IMG/VR virus record: IMGVR_UViG_3300032240_000726
Span: 1-31,250 of that record
Direction: 5' to 3' (one strand)
Length of the DNA: 31,250 nt
DNA from: a virus
The position numbers were made by a program, and so were the translations under genes. How positions within the stretch are numbered: the first letter of the stretch is position 1; the number at the start of each line of letters is the position of its first letter. This document shows positions 1 through 8,036 of this stretch, piece by piece. The notes beneath the pieces are model-generated. The model did not search any database, had not been told where the DNA came from, and saw nothing but the letters and a program-made list of their open reading frames with translations.

Positions 1-63
1 ACGCCTGCTTGGAGCGGTGTTGAAACAGCACAGACCCCCGCATGGGAAGAAGTCGTAACTTGA
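1..63 (+). CDS. C-terminal end of an upstream phage structural protein (partial)
   Basis: Frame 1 is open from the first base to a TGA at 61-63 and reads TPAWSGVETAQTPAWEEVVT. The repeated TPAW / TPxWxx pattern resembles the C-terminal ends of small virion or tail proteins in related phages, where a short Trp-Pro repeat ends the chain; that resemblance is from memory. The next gene starts 10 nt downstream on the same strand, so this is probably the preceding gene of the late operon. Nothing can be said of its N-terminal part, which lies outside the window. An accidental open frame cannot be excluded over 20 codons. Confidence 0.6.
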   Translation, partial: TPAWSGVETAQTPAWEEVVT

Positions 64-73
64 GGTTTTAAAC

Positions 74-3000
74 ATGACTACAGCATATACATCACTCTTG
101 GGCTTGGCTCTTCCAGTCACGGGCGAACTGTCAGGGACATGGGGTGATACGGTCAACAACTCCATCACTTCGCTGTTGGACTCCGCTGTTGCAGGCACGA
201 CCACTCTGAGCACTGATGCTGATGTCACACTGACCACTACAACAGGCGCGGCCAATACGGCGCGGGAGGCCATTTTGTTATGGGCTGCAGGCGGAACGGC
301 CACCCGGTACATCACGGCCCCGGCGCAGTCAAAGATTTACACGGTCATCAATGCAAGCTCAGGAACGCAGTCCATTGTGCTGCGAGCTTCAGGCCCGACC
401 ACAGGTGTAACCATTGCAAAAGGTGAGGCCGCCATTTGCGCTTGGAATGGATCTGATTTCATCAAGATCAGCAACACATCTGGCGCTGGTTTGTTTACTT
501 CAATCACCAATGCTGGCTTAACATCGGGCCGTGTAGTGTATTCCACTACAGGCGGTCTTGAGACTGACTCTGCCAACTTGCTGTACAGCGGTACTGACCT
601 GACTGTTTACGGCATCACCGTAGGCCGTGGTGCTGGTTCTCAAGCCACCAACACTGCAATGGGTGCGAGTGCTTTGGCAAGCAATACCTCTGGGTCAACA
701 AATACTGGTCTTGGTTATTATGCCCTCCAAAGTAACACTACTGGAGCAGGTAATACTGGCGTTGGTTATGGCGCTGGATACCAAACCACAACAGGCGGAA
801 GCAATACTTCAGTTGGTTATTACGCCCTTCAAGCAAACACCACAGCCTCCAGCAACACTGCTGTAGGTTATCAAGCGGCTTATGCGGTGACCACTGCAAA
901 CGGTATTACTGCTGTAGGTTACTCTGCAATTGGCGCAGGAAATTCTGCTTACAACACAACTGCTGTTGGTTTTGAGGCGTTGCGTACCAATGGCTCTACA
1001 GGTTCTTCCAACACTGCTGTTGGTGCAACTGCAATGCGGGCAAACACAAGCGGCCGTGATAACGTGGCTATTGGCGCTGACATTGCTGGTTCTGTAGCAG
1101 AGGCCGCGCTTTATACCAACACATCAGGCTCTAAAAACGTAGCAATTGGTAACGCCTCTTTAGGGTTAAACACCACGGGTTCATACAATACTGGTATTGG
1201 TACATACGCCCTTTACTCCAACACCACGGCATCAAACAACACTGCTGTTGGGTATCAAGCTGGGTACAGCAATACGACTGGTATTGGCATAACGGCGGTC
1301 GGTGCATCAACTCTGTACAGCAACACAACAGGCGTTGGGAACACCGCAGTTGGCGGTCTTCATGCGGGGTCAGTTAATCCTGCTCTGTACGCAAATACAA
1401 CAGGCGGGTACAACTCCGCTTTTGGTTCTGGAGCGTTGACGGCTAATACTACTGGCAATTTCAACATTGCACTAGGATATGCCGCTCTTACCTCCAATAC
1501 AACAGCCTCTAACAACACCGCTGTAGGGTATCAGGCGGCTTACAACAACACCACTGGCATTCAAAACGTGGCCGTCGGAAATACTGCACTACTTTCAAAT
1601 TTGGTTGGCGGTTCAAACGTGGCGATTGGTGCGCGAACCCTTGAAGCTAATACTGCTAGTTACAACACAGGATTGGGATTTGCAGCAAGTTTTCAAAACA
1701 CATCTGGAACTCAGAATTTAAGTGTTGGTTACATTGCTTTGTATGCAAACACAACTGGTTCATACAACACTGCGTTAGGCGCGAACGCACTTGCTACCAG
1801 CACCACAGCTTCAAACAACACCGCTGTAGGTTGCCAAGCTGGTTACAGCAACACCACAGGCGGCGTAACTGCTTTTGGGCAAGCCGCTTTATATTTAAAC
1901 GTCACCGGAGCGCAAAACACTGCTGTTGGTCAAGCATCCTTGTATTCCAATACAGGAAACTACAACACTGCTGTTGGATTTTATGCAGGCAATGCGAACA
2001 CAACTGGCGCAAGCAATGTGTTCTTTGGCAACTATTCTGCCGCCGCAAATACGACTGGTGGGTCTAATAGTGCTTACGGAGATTCTTCGTTAAGATTTAA
2101 CACATCGGGCGCATACAACGTTGCTTTAGGTGCATCGGCTCTCTACTCCAATACAACAGCCTCTAACAACACTGCTGTAGGTTATCAGGCTGGGTATAGC
2201 AATACCACAGGAACTCAAAACGTATTTATTGGTCAAGCTGCTGGTAATTTAAATACAACAGGAAATTATAATTCTTCATTAGGCGCAGGAGCTTTAAACA
2301 GCAATACTACTGGCTCGAATAATACCGCAGTGGGTTATTTAGCGTTGCTTACCAACACTACAGCCAACAACAATGTGGCAATAGGACATAAAACTTTATA
2401 CAGCAACACAACTGGGGCTAATAACATTGCAGTTGGTTCGCAAGTTGATGGTTTTTCAAGTTCAACACTTTACTCGAATACCACTGGCGCACAAAACAAC
2501 GCTTTGGGATCATCTGCTCTGGGTTCAAACACAACAGGCGCTGAAAATAACGCTTTTGGTTATTTGACTTTGTTGAACAACACCACGGGTGGATACAACA
2601 CTGCTTTTGGTAATCGTGCTCTTTACGCCAACACCACAGGCGCAAACCTCACTGCTGTTGGTTATCAGGCTGGGTATAGCAACACTACTGGCGCATACAA
2701 TACTTCTTCAGGCTATCAATCAGGGTATTCTAATCAAACTGGTAATGTCAATACTGCTTTAGGCGATCAAGCCTTATACAGCAATACCGCTTCTAACAAT
2801 ACCGCTGTTGGTGCGGGAGCAATGTATTACAACACCGCTGGTATTAATAACGTGGCGGTTGGGGGCGGTGTTTATGGAGTTTCTCAAGGAGCTTTGTCTG
2901 CCAACACAACAGGTAACTACAACACCGCAATGGGCGTGCAAGCATTGCTCTCCAGCACCACAGCTTCAAACAACACTGCTGTCGGTTATCAGGCGCTTTC

Positions 3001-3553
3001 TTCCAGTTCAACAGGAGCCGCGCTTGTTGCTTTAGGAACTAATGCTGGCAGTAGTGTAACAACTGGAAATAATTGTGTATTTATCGGCAATAGCACCCAA
3101 CCATCTGCTGGTAATGATTCTGGAGAGCTTGTAATAGCCACAAACGGAGCAACTGGTAAAGGATCAAACACTGGATTCATTAGCCCCAACGGTGGTGGCG
3201 TATACCAAGGCAACAACTCTGCTACTTGGTCAATTACTTCTGACCAACGTCTGAAAAAAAACATTGTTGACAACATTGTTGGCTTGGAAGCCATCAACAA
3301 AATCCAAGTTCGCAATTTTGAATACCGTTTGCCAGAAGAAATTACAGAACTGGACAAATCAAATGCAGTCAATATTGCTGGCGTTCAGTTGGGCGCAATT
3401 GCTCAAGAACTCCAAGCCATTCTTCCTGATTGCGTTAAAACAGAATCCACGGGCGTTATGTCTGTGGATACAACCAACTTGACTTGGCATCTCATCAATG
3501 CAGTCAAAGAATTAACCGCCCGTGTGGCACAACTTGAAGCTAAAGGAAACTGA
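74..3553 (+). CDS. Tail fibre / receptor-binding protein with beta-roll repeats and C-terminal Peptidase_S74 chaperone
   Basis: Predicted 1159-aa trimeric tail fibre. Residues 1-135 are an adaptor-like region (PVTGELSGTWGDTVNNSI near the start) of a kind seen in phage fibres, probably the virion attachment part. Residues about 193-1007 are some 48 copies of a roughly 17-residue unit of the form NTAVGYQAGYSNTTG, like the left-handed beta-roll of YadA/Hep_Hag adhesin heads. The C-terminus is an intramolecular chaperone of the Peptidase_S74 family: SDQRLK places the likely catalytic Ser at 1056 and Lys at 1061, as in the endosialidase chaperones, so self-cleavage would release about 104 residues after trimer folding. 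A terminal heptad-like helix (HLINAVKELTARVAQLEAK) fits trimerisation. SD GAGG lies 9 nt before ATG. Role in host recognition is inferred from family; the receptor is unknown. Confidence 0.9.
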   Translation: MTTAYTSLLGLALPVTGELSGTWGDTVNNSITSLLDSAVAGTTTLSTDADVTLTTTTGAANTAREAILLWAAGGTATRYITAPAQSKIYTVINASSGTQSIVLRASGPTTGVTIAKGEAAICAWNGSDFIKISNTSGAGLFTSITNAGLTSGRVVYSTTGGLETDSANLLYSGTDLTVYGITVGRGAGSQATNTAMGASALASNTSGSTNTGLGYYALQSNTTGAGNTGVGYGAGYQTTTGGSNTSVGYYALQANTTASSNTAVGYQAAYAVTTANGITAVGYSAIGAGNSAYNTTAVGFEALRTNGSTGSSNTAVGATAMRANTSGRDNVAIGADIAGSVAEAALYTNTSGSKNVAIGNASLGLNTTGSYNTGIGTYALYSNTTASNNTAVGYQAGYSNTTGIGITAVGASTLYSNTTGVGNTAVGGLHAGSVNPALYANTTGGYNSAFGSGALTANTTGNFNIALGYAALTSNTTASNNTAVGYQAAYNNTTGIQNVAVGNTALLSNLVGGSNVAIGARTLEANTASYNTGLGFAASFQNTSGTQNLSVGYIALYANTTGSYNTALGANALATSTTASNNTAVGCQAGYSNTTGGVTAFGQAALYLNVTGAQNTAVGQASLYSNTGNYNTAVGFYAGNANTTGASNVFFGNYSAAANTTGGSNSAYGDSSLRFNTSGAYNVALGASALYSNTTASNNTAVGYQAGYSNTTGTQNVFIGQAAGNLNTTGNYNSSLGAGALNSNTTGSNNTAVGYLALLTNTTANNNVAIGHKTLYSNTTGANNIAVGSQVDGFSSSTLYSNTTGAQNNALGSSALGSNTTGAENNAFGYLTLLNNTTGGYNTAFGNRALYANTTGANLTAVGYQAGYSNTTGAYNTSSGYQSGYSNQTGNVNTALGDQALYSNTASNNTAVGAGAMYYNTAGINNVAVGGGVYGVSQGALSANTTGNYNTAMGVQALLSSTTASNNTAVGYQALSSSSTGAALVALGTNAGSSVTTGNNCVFIGNSTQPSAGNDSGELVIATNGATGKGSNTGFISPNGGGVYQGNNSATWSITSDQRLKKNIVDNIVGLEAINKIQVRNFEYRLPEEITELDKSNAVNIAGVQLGAIAQELQAILPDCVKTESTGVMSVDTTNLTWHLINAVKELTARVAQLEAKGN
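650..3093 (+). repeat. Degenerate coding tandem repeat, about 51-bp unit, within the tail fibre
   Basis: About 48 imperfect units of roughly 51 bp encode the pattern N-T-A-V/L-G-x-x-A-L/G-Y-x-N-T-T-G. Some units are far more alike than others. A unit beginning TTASNNTAVGYQ recurs near nucleotides 835, 1220, 1497, 1799, 2150 and 2953, mostly 280-390 nt apart, and its DNA is almost unchanged between copies. This suggests a higher-order repeat spread by duplication or recombination inside the gene. It is not a CRISPR: there are no unique spacers, units are contiguous, and all are in one reading frame. Confidence 0.9.
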
Positions 3554-3554
3554 A

Positions 3555-3872
3555 ATGACCACTTTCACCACCACCATCACGGCTATGTACACAGTGCAAC
3601 AGCCCGACCCCAACTATGTGGTTAACGCCATCTGGAAAGTTACTGGCGTAGACGGACAGTACACCGCTGAAATTGGTGGCAACACCATCTTTGACAGCCA
3701 GCAAGAATCTACGTTCATCCCTTATGCCAACCTAACAGAAGCCACGGTGATTGGTTGGATTCCCGCTGAAGCCATTGCAAGCGCACAAGCGTGTGTACAA
3801 GGCCAGATCGACAGCATGATTACCCCGCCTGTCAGCCCGGCCAATACAGCGCTGCCTTGGGTCACGGCTTAA
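3555..3872 (+). CDS. Small conserved phage protein downstream of the fibre
   Basis: A 105-aa protein of unknown function. The ATG at 3555 is one base after the fibre stop and has AAGGA 8 nt upstream, so it is preferred over an in-frame ATG at 3522 that lies inside the fibre gene. The sequence has a beta-rich core (YVVNAIWKVTGVDGQYTAEI), a conserved-looking FIPYANLTEATVIGWIP segment and a Pro-rich tail. Phages often carry a small protein of this layout (V-x-W-x-V-T-G-x-D-G, then PY-x-x-L-T-E-x-x-V-I-G-W) next to fibre or tail genes; this is recalled, not searched. No signal peptide or membrane segment is seen. Position suggests a tail-associated or fibre-assembly role, but that is only context. 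Confidence 0.8.
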   Translation: MTTFTTTITAMYTVQQPDPNYVVNAIWKVTGVDGQYTAEIGGNTIFDSQQESTFIPYANLTEATVIGWIPAEAIASAQACVQGQIDSMITPPVSPANTALPWVTA

Positions 3873-3925
3873 AATAATATGGGGTCACGCCGCTGCCCCT
3901 TCTCAGCGGTACTGGAGAACTTTAT

Positions 3926-4108
3926 ATGAGTGAAGAACTGAACACGTCTATCGAATTGAAGCTGCCTTTGGGCGCAGTGAATATGATTTTGTCTGCTCTG
4001 GCCAAAGCGCCTTATGAGCAAGTTGCTGACTTGGTGCAAGCCATCCGGGCGCAGACAATCCCACAAATTCCTGCACCTTCAGAGGAGTCTGAACAACCCA
4101 ACCCGTAA
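3926..4108 (+). CDS. Small conserved phage protein, 60 aa
   Basis: A 60-aa protein beginning MSEELNTSIELKLPLGAVNM and continuing with a helical segment (ILSALAKAPYEQVADLVQAI) and a Pro/Glu-rich tail. GGAG lies 9 nt before the ATG. It has no membrane segment and no catalytic motif. Short proteins with the pattern L-x-L-x-(V/A)-N-x-(I/V)-L-x-A-L-x-K-x-P-Y-x-x-V occur beside tail and lysis genes in other tailed phages, but their job is not known to me. It lies between the fibre-proximal gene and the lysis block, in the same orientation, with a 53-nt gap before it. Confidence 0.75.
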   Translation: MSEELNTSIELKLPLGAVNMILSALAKAPYEQVADLVQAIRAQTIPQIPAPSEESEQPNP

Positions 4109-4177
4109 CTCCGGGATAAAGGGGGCGCTGGCAGACCGTCCTTTTGGGTTGAAGTCTGCCCCCAAATTGGAGGAAGT

Positions 4178-4669
4178 ATGATCCCGATCGACCCATCTGA
4201 AGCACTTGACGCCATCAACTCGGCGGTCAATCTTGTGAAGAAAGCGGCAAACACCGCGCAAAACGTGGAGTCCCTTGGCCCTTTCTTGGGCCGATATTTT
4301 GACGCCAAGGCCAATGCCCTTCAGGTGGTGGTCGAGTCCAAGAACGGCACGTTCAAAGGTTCCGCGCTGGGTAAAGCAATGGAAATTGAAATGGCGCTTG
4401 AGCGCAGCAGGCAGTTTGAAGAGGACGTGAAGAACAAGCTGTTCTACCCCAACCACATGGAGCTCTGGAACCGCATCAAGGCCCGCGCTGCAACGATGGA
4501 AGCCGAGTTCGCCAAAGCTGCCAAGAAGGAAAAAGATGCCGCAGCTAAACGCAAAAAAGAAGCTAAAGAAGCTATCGAACTGGTTGTGGGATTACTTGCC
4601 GCTGCCCTATTACTTGCTTTGGTTGGATTTGGTATATACCAGATACGCGATCATGCAGGAAATCGTTGA
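4178..4669 (+). CDS. Tail-anchored membrane protein at the head of the lysis block
   Basis: A 163-aa protein with a strong ribosome site (GGAGGAAG, 3 nt before ATG). The N-terminal two thirds are helical and charged. Residues about 95-130 form a Lys/Ala/Glu-rich helix (KAAKKEKDAAAKRKKEAKEA) likely to be a coiled coil, and residues about 131-155 are a single membrane span (LVVGLLAAALLLALVGFGIY) followed by a short tail. There is no N-terminal signal, so the bulk should stay in the cytoplasm with the chain anchored at its C-terminus. That is the reverse of an Rz-type inner-membrane spanin. It is followed by another membrane protein, a lipoprotein, a holin and an endolysin, so a lysis-associated role is inferred. 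No family is recognised. Confidence 0.75.
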   Translation: MIPIDPSEALDAINSAVNLVKKAANTAQNVESLGPFLGRYFDAKANALQVVVESKNGTFKGSALGKAMEIEMALERSRQFEEDVKNKLFYPNHMELWNRIKARAATMEAEFAKAAKKEKDAAAKRKKEAKEAIELVVGLLAAALLLALVGFGIYQIRDHAGNR

Positions 4670-4802
4670 GGGATTCAAAAAGTGGTTCAAGTTGGCATGC
4701 TATGTTGCTTGCGCTTGGTGGTTTCTGGATTTTGTGTATGTGTTGCCTGAACCACTCGCCAAGCGGGCGATGGACAAGGCGTTGAGTTATCTTCCCTTTT
4801 AA
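4653..4802 (+). CDS. Small overlapping membrane protein, 49 aa
   Basis: ATG at 4653 lies inside the end of the preceding gene (17-nt overlap, different frame) and reads MQEIVEGFKKWFKLACYVAC then AWWFLDFVYVLPEPLAKRAM to a TAA at 4800-4802. Residues about 11-31 form one aromatic-rich hydrophobic span flanked by Lys residues. The same frame is open further upstream to an ATG at 4536, but that would add 39 residues entirely within the previous gene, so the shorter start is favoured. A small single-span protein just before the lipoprotein and holin could be a holin-like, anti-holin or spanin partner; the sequence does not decide. Short length makes this less certain than its neighbours. Confidence 0.55.
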   Translation: MQEIVEGFKKWFKLACYVACAWWFLDFVYVLPEPLAKRAMDKALSYLPF

Positions 4803-4811
4803 GGAGCGCTT

Positions 4812-5156
4812 GTGAAACATTCAACCCTTCTGTTATGCCTTGCACTGTGTGGCTGCGGTGTTGGTTCTGACTCTACTCCAACAGCCAAAACAATGGCGGT
4901 GCGTTTAAGCGCGGATACACCACCGCCTAGCCCCTTTGTGTTGGGGCCAAGTGGGACACAGGCTACGCCTGTCTCAGCCCCTGTGGTGACGTTTGTCACT
5001 GGCCCTGTGATCGGCCCGATTGCTGTGGTCAACCCACCTATTGTCAGTTCAACGCCCATTGTGCCCACGCCAAACTGGTGTACAGATGGTTTTGTCATTG
5101 GCCCTTGCACTCTTCGTTGCGAGCCTAATCAATTTACTACAGGACCCTGCCCATGA
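4812..5156 (+). CDS. Predicted Pro-rich lipoprotein, possible outer-membrane spanin (Rz1-like)
   Basis: A 114-aa protein with a GTG start preceded by AAGGAG at 5-nt spacing. It starts MKHSTLLLCLALCGCG, a lipoprotein-type signal: Lys, a hydrophobic run, then Cys at about position 15 after L-C-G. The -2 Cys makes the lipobox non-standard. The mature part is about 100 aa, rich in Pro, Val and Thr, with recurring TGP / VIGP segments, and ends in a Cys-rich tail with four Cys (WCTDG, GPCTLRC, GPCP). Pro-rich outer-membrane lipoproteins beside holin and endolysin are typical of Rz1-type o-spanins, so that role is inferred from context. Mature length is greater than classic Rz1. It overlaps the holin start by 4 nt (ATGA). 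Confidence 0.7.
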   Translation: MKHSTLLLCLALCGCGVGSDSTPTAKTMAVRLSADTPPPSPFVLGPSGTQATPVSAPVVTFVTGPVIGPIAVVNPPIVSSTPIVPTPNWCTDGFVIGPCTLRCEPNQFTTGPCP

Positions 5157-5647
5157 GCTGGTTAGAACAAGTTGCCCCTACGATTGCCACGGCCCTTGGT
5201 GGCCCACTGGCAGGTCTGGCCGTTGACGCCATTTCCAAAGCTGTTGGCATTGATCCAAAAGATGTGCAGGCTACGATTGACAACGGCAAATTATCTGCTG
5301 AACAAATCATGTCCATCAAGCAAGCTGAGATACAGATGGCTGCGCGGGCACAGGAGATGGGTCTTGATTTTGCCAAGCTGGGCAATGACGACAGGAAGTC
5401 TGCCCGTGACATGCAGGTGGCTACTAAGAGTTGGATTCCTTCTGCCCTGTCTATCGGTGTCACGCTTGGATTTTTCGGCATCCTGTTTGGTTTGATGTAC
5501 GGCAAGATTGAACACGCCCCTCAGATTGACATCATGCTTGGCTCACTTGGCACTGCATGGACAGGCATCATCGCCTTCTACTTCGGTAGCAGCGCAGGTT
5601 CTCAGGCCAAAGATCAAATGCTCCACCAATCGACGCCAACAGTATGA
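5153..5647 (+). CDS. Holin, GTA_holin_3TM-like
   Basis: A 164-aa membrane protein that resembles the '3TM holin of gene-transfer-agent release' family. Recognisable elements are the acidic-basic motif DDRKSARDMQ before the first strong span, the Trp-Ile-Pro-Ser-Ala entry to that span (LSIGVTLGFFGILFGLMYG, residues about 98-120), a second span (LGSLGTAWTGIIAFYFG, about 130-150), and the closing GSSAGSQAKDQ. A weaker N-terminal hydrophobic stretch (residues 5-32) could be the third. Holins form lesions in the inner membrane at a programmed time and let the endolysin out. Start and stop both sit in ATGA overlaps with neighbours, indicating translational coupling with lipoprotein and endolysin. 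Confidence 0.85.
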   Translation: MSWLEQVAPTIATALGGPLAGLAVDAISKAVGIDPKDVQATIDNGKLSAEQIMSIKQAEIQMAARAQEMGLDFAKLGNDDRKSARDMQVATKSWIPSALSIGVTLGFFGILFGLMYGKIEHAPQIDIMLGSLGTAWTGIIAFYFGSSAGSQAKDQMLHQSTPTV

Positions 5648-6156
5648 AAGACAATTTCCAAAAAGCCCTTGCCGCCGTCCTCGTACACGAGGGAGGATTT
5701 GTAAATCATAGTCAAGACCCGGGGGGAATGACAAACCTAGGGTGTACCAAAACTGTCTGGGAAGAGCACTGCGGTCACCCAGTGGACGAGAAAGCCATGC
5801 GTGCGCTGACCCCTGCCGATGTTGCCCCGCTGTACAAAACCAAGTACTGGGACAAGGTGAAGGGCGACGACCTACCAGCAGGCGTTGACTACGTGGTGTT
5901 TGATGCCGCGATCAACTCTGGCCCGGGCCGTGCGGCCAAGTGGTTGCAAGCCTGCGTGGGTGTCGAGCCTGATGGCGGTATTGGCCCAAAAACACTGGCT
6001 GCGGTCAACGCCATGAACCCCAAACAACTGGTCGAAGATTACGGCAAACGCCGTCTGTCATTCTTGACTGACCTGCCTACTTGGGGTACATTTGGCAAAG
6101 GCTGGGCACGACGTGTCGCGGAAGTCACCAGTGCCGCATTGACCATGACTACATGA
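5644..6156 (+). CDS. Endolysin, GH108-type N-acetylmuramidase with PG_binding_3 domain
   Basis: A 170-aa peptidoglycan hydrolase. The N-terminus has the glycosyl hydrolase 108 signature: VLVHEGGFVNHSQDPGGMTN with likely catalytic Glu16, followed by LGCTKTVWEEHCG. Residues about 97-165 (WLQACVGVEPDGGIGPKTLA, then RRLSFLTDLPTW and GKGWARRV) match the C-terminal peptidoglycan-binding 3 domain that normally accompanies GH108. Known family members cleave the MurNAc-GlcNAc beta-1,4 bond. There is no signal peptide or SAR anchor, so export should depend on the holin just upstream, whose stop overlaps this ATG. Length is normal for the family. Cell-wall breakage at the end of infection is the expected role. 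Confidence 0.93.
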   Translation: MKDNFQKALAAVLVHEGGFVNHSQDPGGMTNLGCTKTVWEEHCGHPVDEKAMRALTPADVAPLYKTKYWDKVKGDDLPAGVDYVVFDAAINSGPGRAAKWLQACVGVEPDGGIGPKTLAAVNAMNPKQLVEDYGKRRLSFLTDLPTWGTFGKGWARRVAEVTSAALTMTT

Positions 6157-6164
6157 GGTAGCCC

Positions 6165-8036
6165 GTGCCCTTACAAAAAATCCTGTTCAAGCCGGGGGTT
6201 AACCGGGAAAACACACGCTACACGACCGAAGGCGGCTGGTACGAGTGCGACAAAATCCGGTTTCGTCAAGGCAACCCCGAGAAGATCGGTGGATGGACAC
6301 GATTTAGCACTGCCACTTTTCTTGGCATTTGTCGATCGTTGTGGAACTGGGTTACGCTGGCTGGACAAAACCTGATTGGGGTCGGCACAAACCTCAAGTT
6401 CTACATCAATCAGGGCGGCGCGTACTACGACATTACGCCTATTCGGGGCACCAGCACGCTGACCAACCCGTTTGCGGCCACACTGGGTTCGTCCACCATT
6501 ACCGTGACAGCAACAGCGCATGGCGGAGCAACGGGCGATTTTGTGACTTTCAGTGGGGCCACGGGTCTTGGCGGCAACGTTACTGCCGCTGTGCTCAACA
6601 AAGAATATCAAATCACAGTTGTAAACGTCAACAGCTACACCATTACCGTTTCAGTTACAGCTACTGCTGCGGACGTTTCAGGTTCTCCCGGCGGTGGCAC
6701 TGTCTCTGCGGCCTACCAAATTGCTGTGGGTCCGGCCATTGAAGTGCCTCTTGTAGGCTGGGGCGCTGGCGGTTGGGGGCTTGGCACTTGGGGCGTTGGC
6801 CGAACAGCGACCAACTCTTTGCAGCTCTGGAACCAATACAACTTTGGTGAGAATCTGCTGTACGGCCCACGCGGCGCAGGGATTTACTACTGGACAGCAT
6901 CTTCTGGTGTGGGCACTCGGGGCGTTAACTTGACTACATTGGGCGACGCCCAAACCCCAGTAGTGCAGAACTTCATCATCGTGTCTGATACCTCACGGTT
7001 TGTAATTGTAATGGGCACGAACGATCCAAACTCCGCAACACCCAACGCGCTTGACCCCATGTTCATTCGTTGGTCGGATCAGGAAAACCCTTTTGTTTGG
7101 ACTCCCGCCATCACCAACCAAGCCGGTAGCGTGCGCTTGTCGCACGGCTCCCAGATCATCACAGCCATTCAGACCCGGCAAGAAATTGTGACGTTCACGG
7201 ATCAGGCTGTATATTCATTGCAGTACCTTGGGCCTCCCTATGTCTGGGGCACGCAGCTCTTGGGTGACAACATTTCCATCATGGGGCCGAACGCTGTGTC
7301 GTTGGCTTCGGGCGTGGTCTACTGGATGGGCGTAGACAAGTTCTACATGTACGATGGCCGTGTGCAGACGCTTAACTGCGACCTGCGCCGCTATGTGTTT
7401 GGTGACCTTGACCTTGGCCAAGCCCAGCAGGTATTTTCTGGAACCAATGAAGGTTTTAATGAGGTCTGGTGGTTCTACTGCTCCGCCAACTCCACCACGG
7501 TGGACAAATATGTTGTGTTCAACTACCTTGAAAAAATCTGGTACTACGGCACGATGGCCCGTACGGCTTGGCTGGATTCGGGCCTGCTGCCCAACCCAAT
7601 TGCCACTACTTACATCAACAACATCGTCAACCAAGAAGATGGCGTGGACGATAATTCGACTGGCACGGTTGCGCCAATTGACGCGTATATCTCTTCGTCC
7701 GAATTCGATATTGGTGATGGCCACAACTTTGGCTACATCTGGCGTGTGTTGCCGGACTTGACGTTTACCGACTCCAACACCGCCCCTGACGGAAGTCAAG
7801 CGCAAGTCACCATGACGCTGTATCCGATGCAGAACTCAGGTTCTGGCGCGGGCTCCCCGGGTATTGACTACGTCAACAAGATTCCAGCGTACAACATCAC
7901 GGAAGAATTTACCGGCATTGTGTACACACGTGTGCGTGGGCGGCAGTTGATTTTTAAGATTGAGTCCAACCAAATTGGCACAAACTGGCAGCTTGGCGCT
8001 CCACGTATTGATATTCGACCAGACGGAAGACGCTGA
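6165..8036 (+). CDS. Tail hub / packaged-DNA stabilisation-like virion protein
   Basis: A 623-aa protein with a GTG start 8 nt after the endolysin stop and GAGG upstream. It opens LFKPGVNRENTRYTTEGGWY and continues with CDKIRFRQGNPEKIGGW, an N-terminus I recall from many short-tailed phage structural proteins, often labelled tail tubular protein B or stabilisation protein. The rest is beta-rich, Gly/Trp/Thr-rich and has no transmembrane segment. Residues about 106-180 are a Thr/Val-rich strand-forming insert (STITVTATAHGG, GDFVTFSGATG) of a type often found as an Ig-like or HGL-x-x-GD module in phage proteins. Segments such as VYSLQYLGPPYVWGTQLLGD and VVYWMGVDKFYMYDG suggest beta-propeller blades, as in the P22 gp10/T7 gp12 type of tail nozzle. 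Exact assignment is inference. Confidence 0.72.
   Translation: MPLQKILFKPGVNRENTRYTTEGGWYECDKIRFRQGNPEKIGGWTRFSTATFLGICRSLWNWVTLAGQNLIGVGTNLKFYINQGGAYYDITPIRGTSTLTNPFAATLGSSTITVTATAHGGATGDFVTFSGATGLGGNVTAAVLNKEYQITVVNVNSYTITVSVTATAADVSGSPGGGTVSAAYQIAVGPAIEVPLVGWGAGGWGLGTWGVGRTATNSLQLWNQYNFGENLLYGPRGAGIYYWTASSGVGTRGVNLTTLGDAQTPVVQNFIIVSDTSRFVIVMGTNDPNSATPNALDPMFIRWSDQENPFVWTPAITNQAGSVRLSHGSQIITAIQTRQEIVTFTDQAVYSLQYLGPPYVWGTQLLGDNISIMGPNAVSLASGVVYWMGVDKFYMYDGRVQTLNCDLRRYVFGDLDLGQAQQVFSGTNEGFNEVWWFYCSANSTTVDKYVVFNYLEKIWYYGTMARTAWLDSGLLPNPIATTYINNIVNQEDGVDDNSTGTVAPIDAYISSSEFDIGDGHNFGYIWRVLPDLTFTDSNTAPDGSQAQVTMTLYPMQNSGSGAGSPGIDYVNKIPAYNITEEFTGIVYTRVRGRQLIFKIESNQIGTNWQLGAPRIDIRPDGRR

Noticed and set aside
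650-3093. Regular short repeats as a CRISPR array
   Set aside because: The units are contiguous, degenerate, in frame and encode a known fibre fold, with no constant repeat and unique spacer pattern.
4116-4166. Inverted repeat GGCAGAC/GTCTGCC before the lysis block
   Set aside because: Seven-base stem with a 17-nt loop and no U tract; could be chance.
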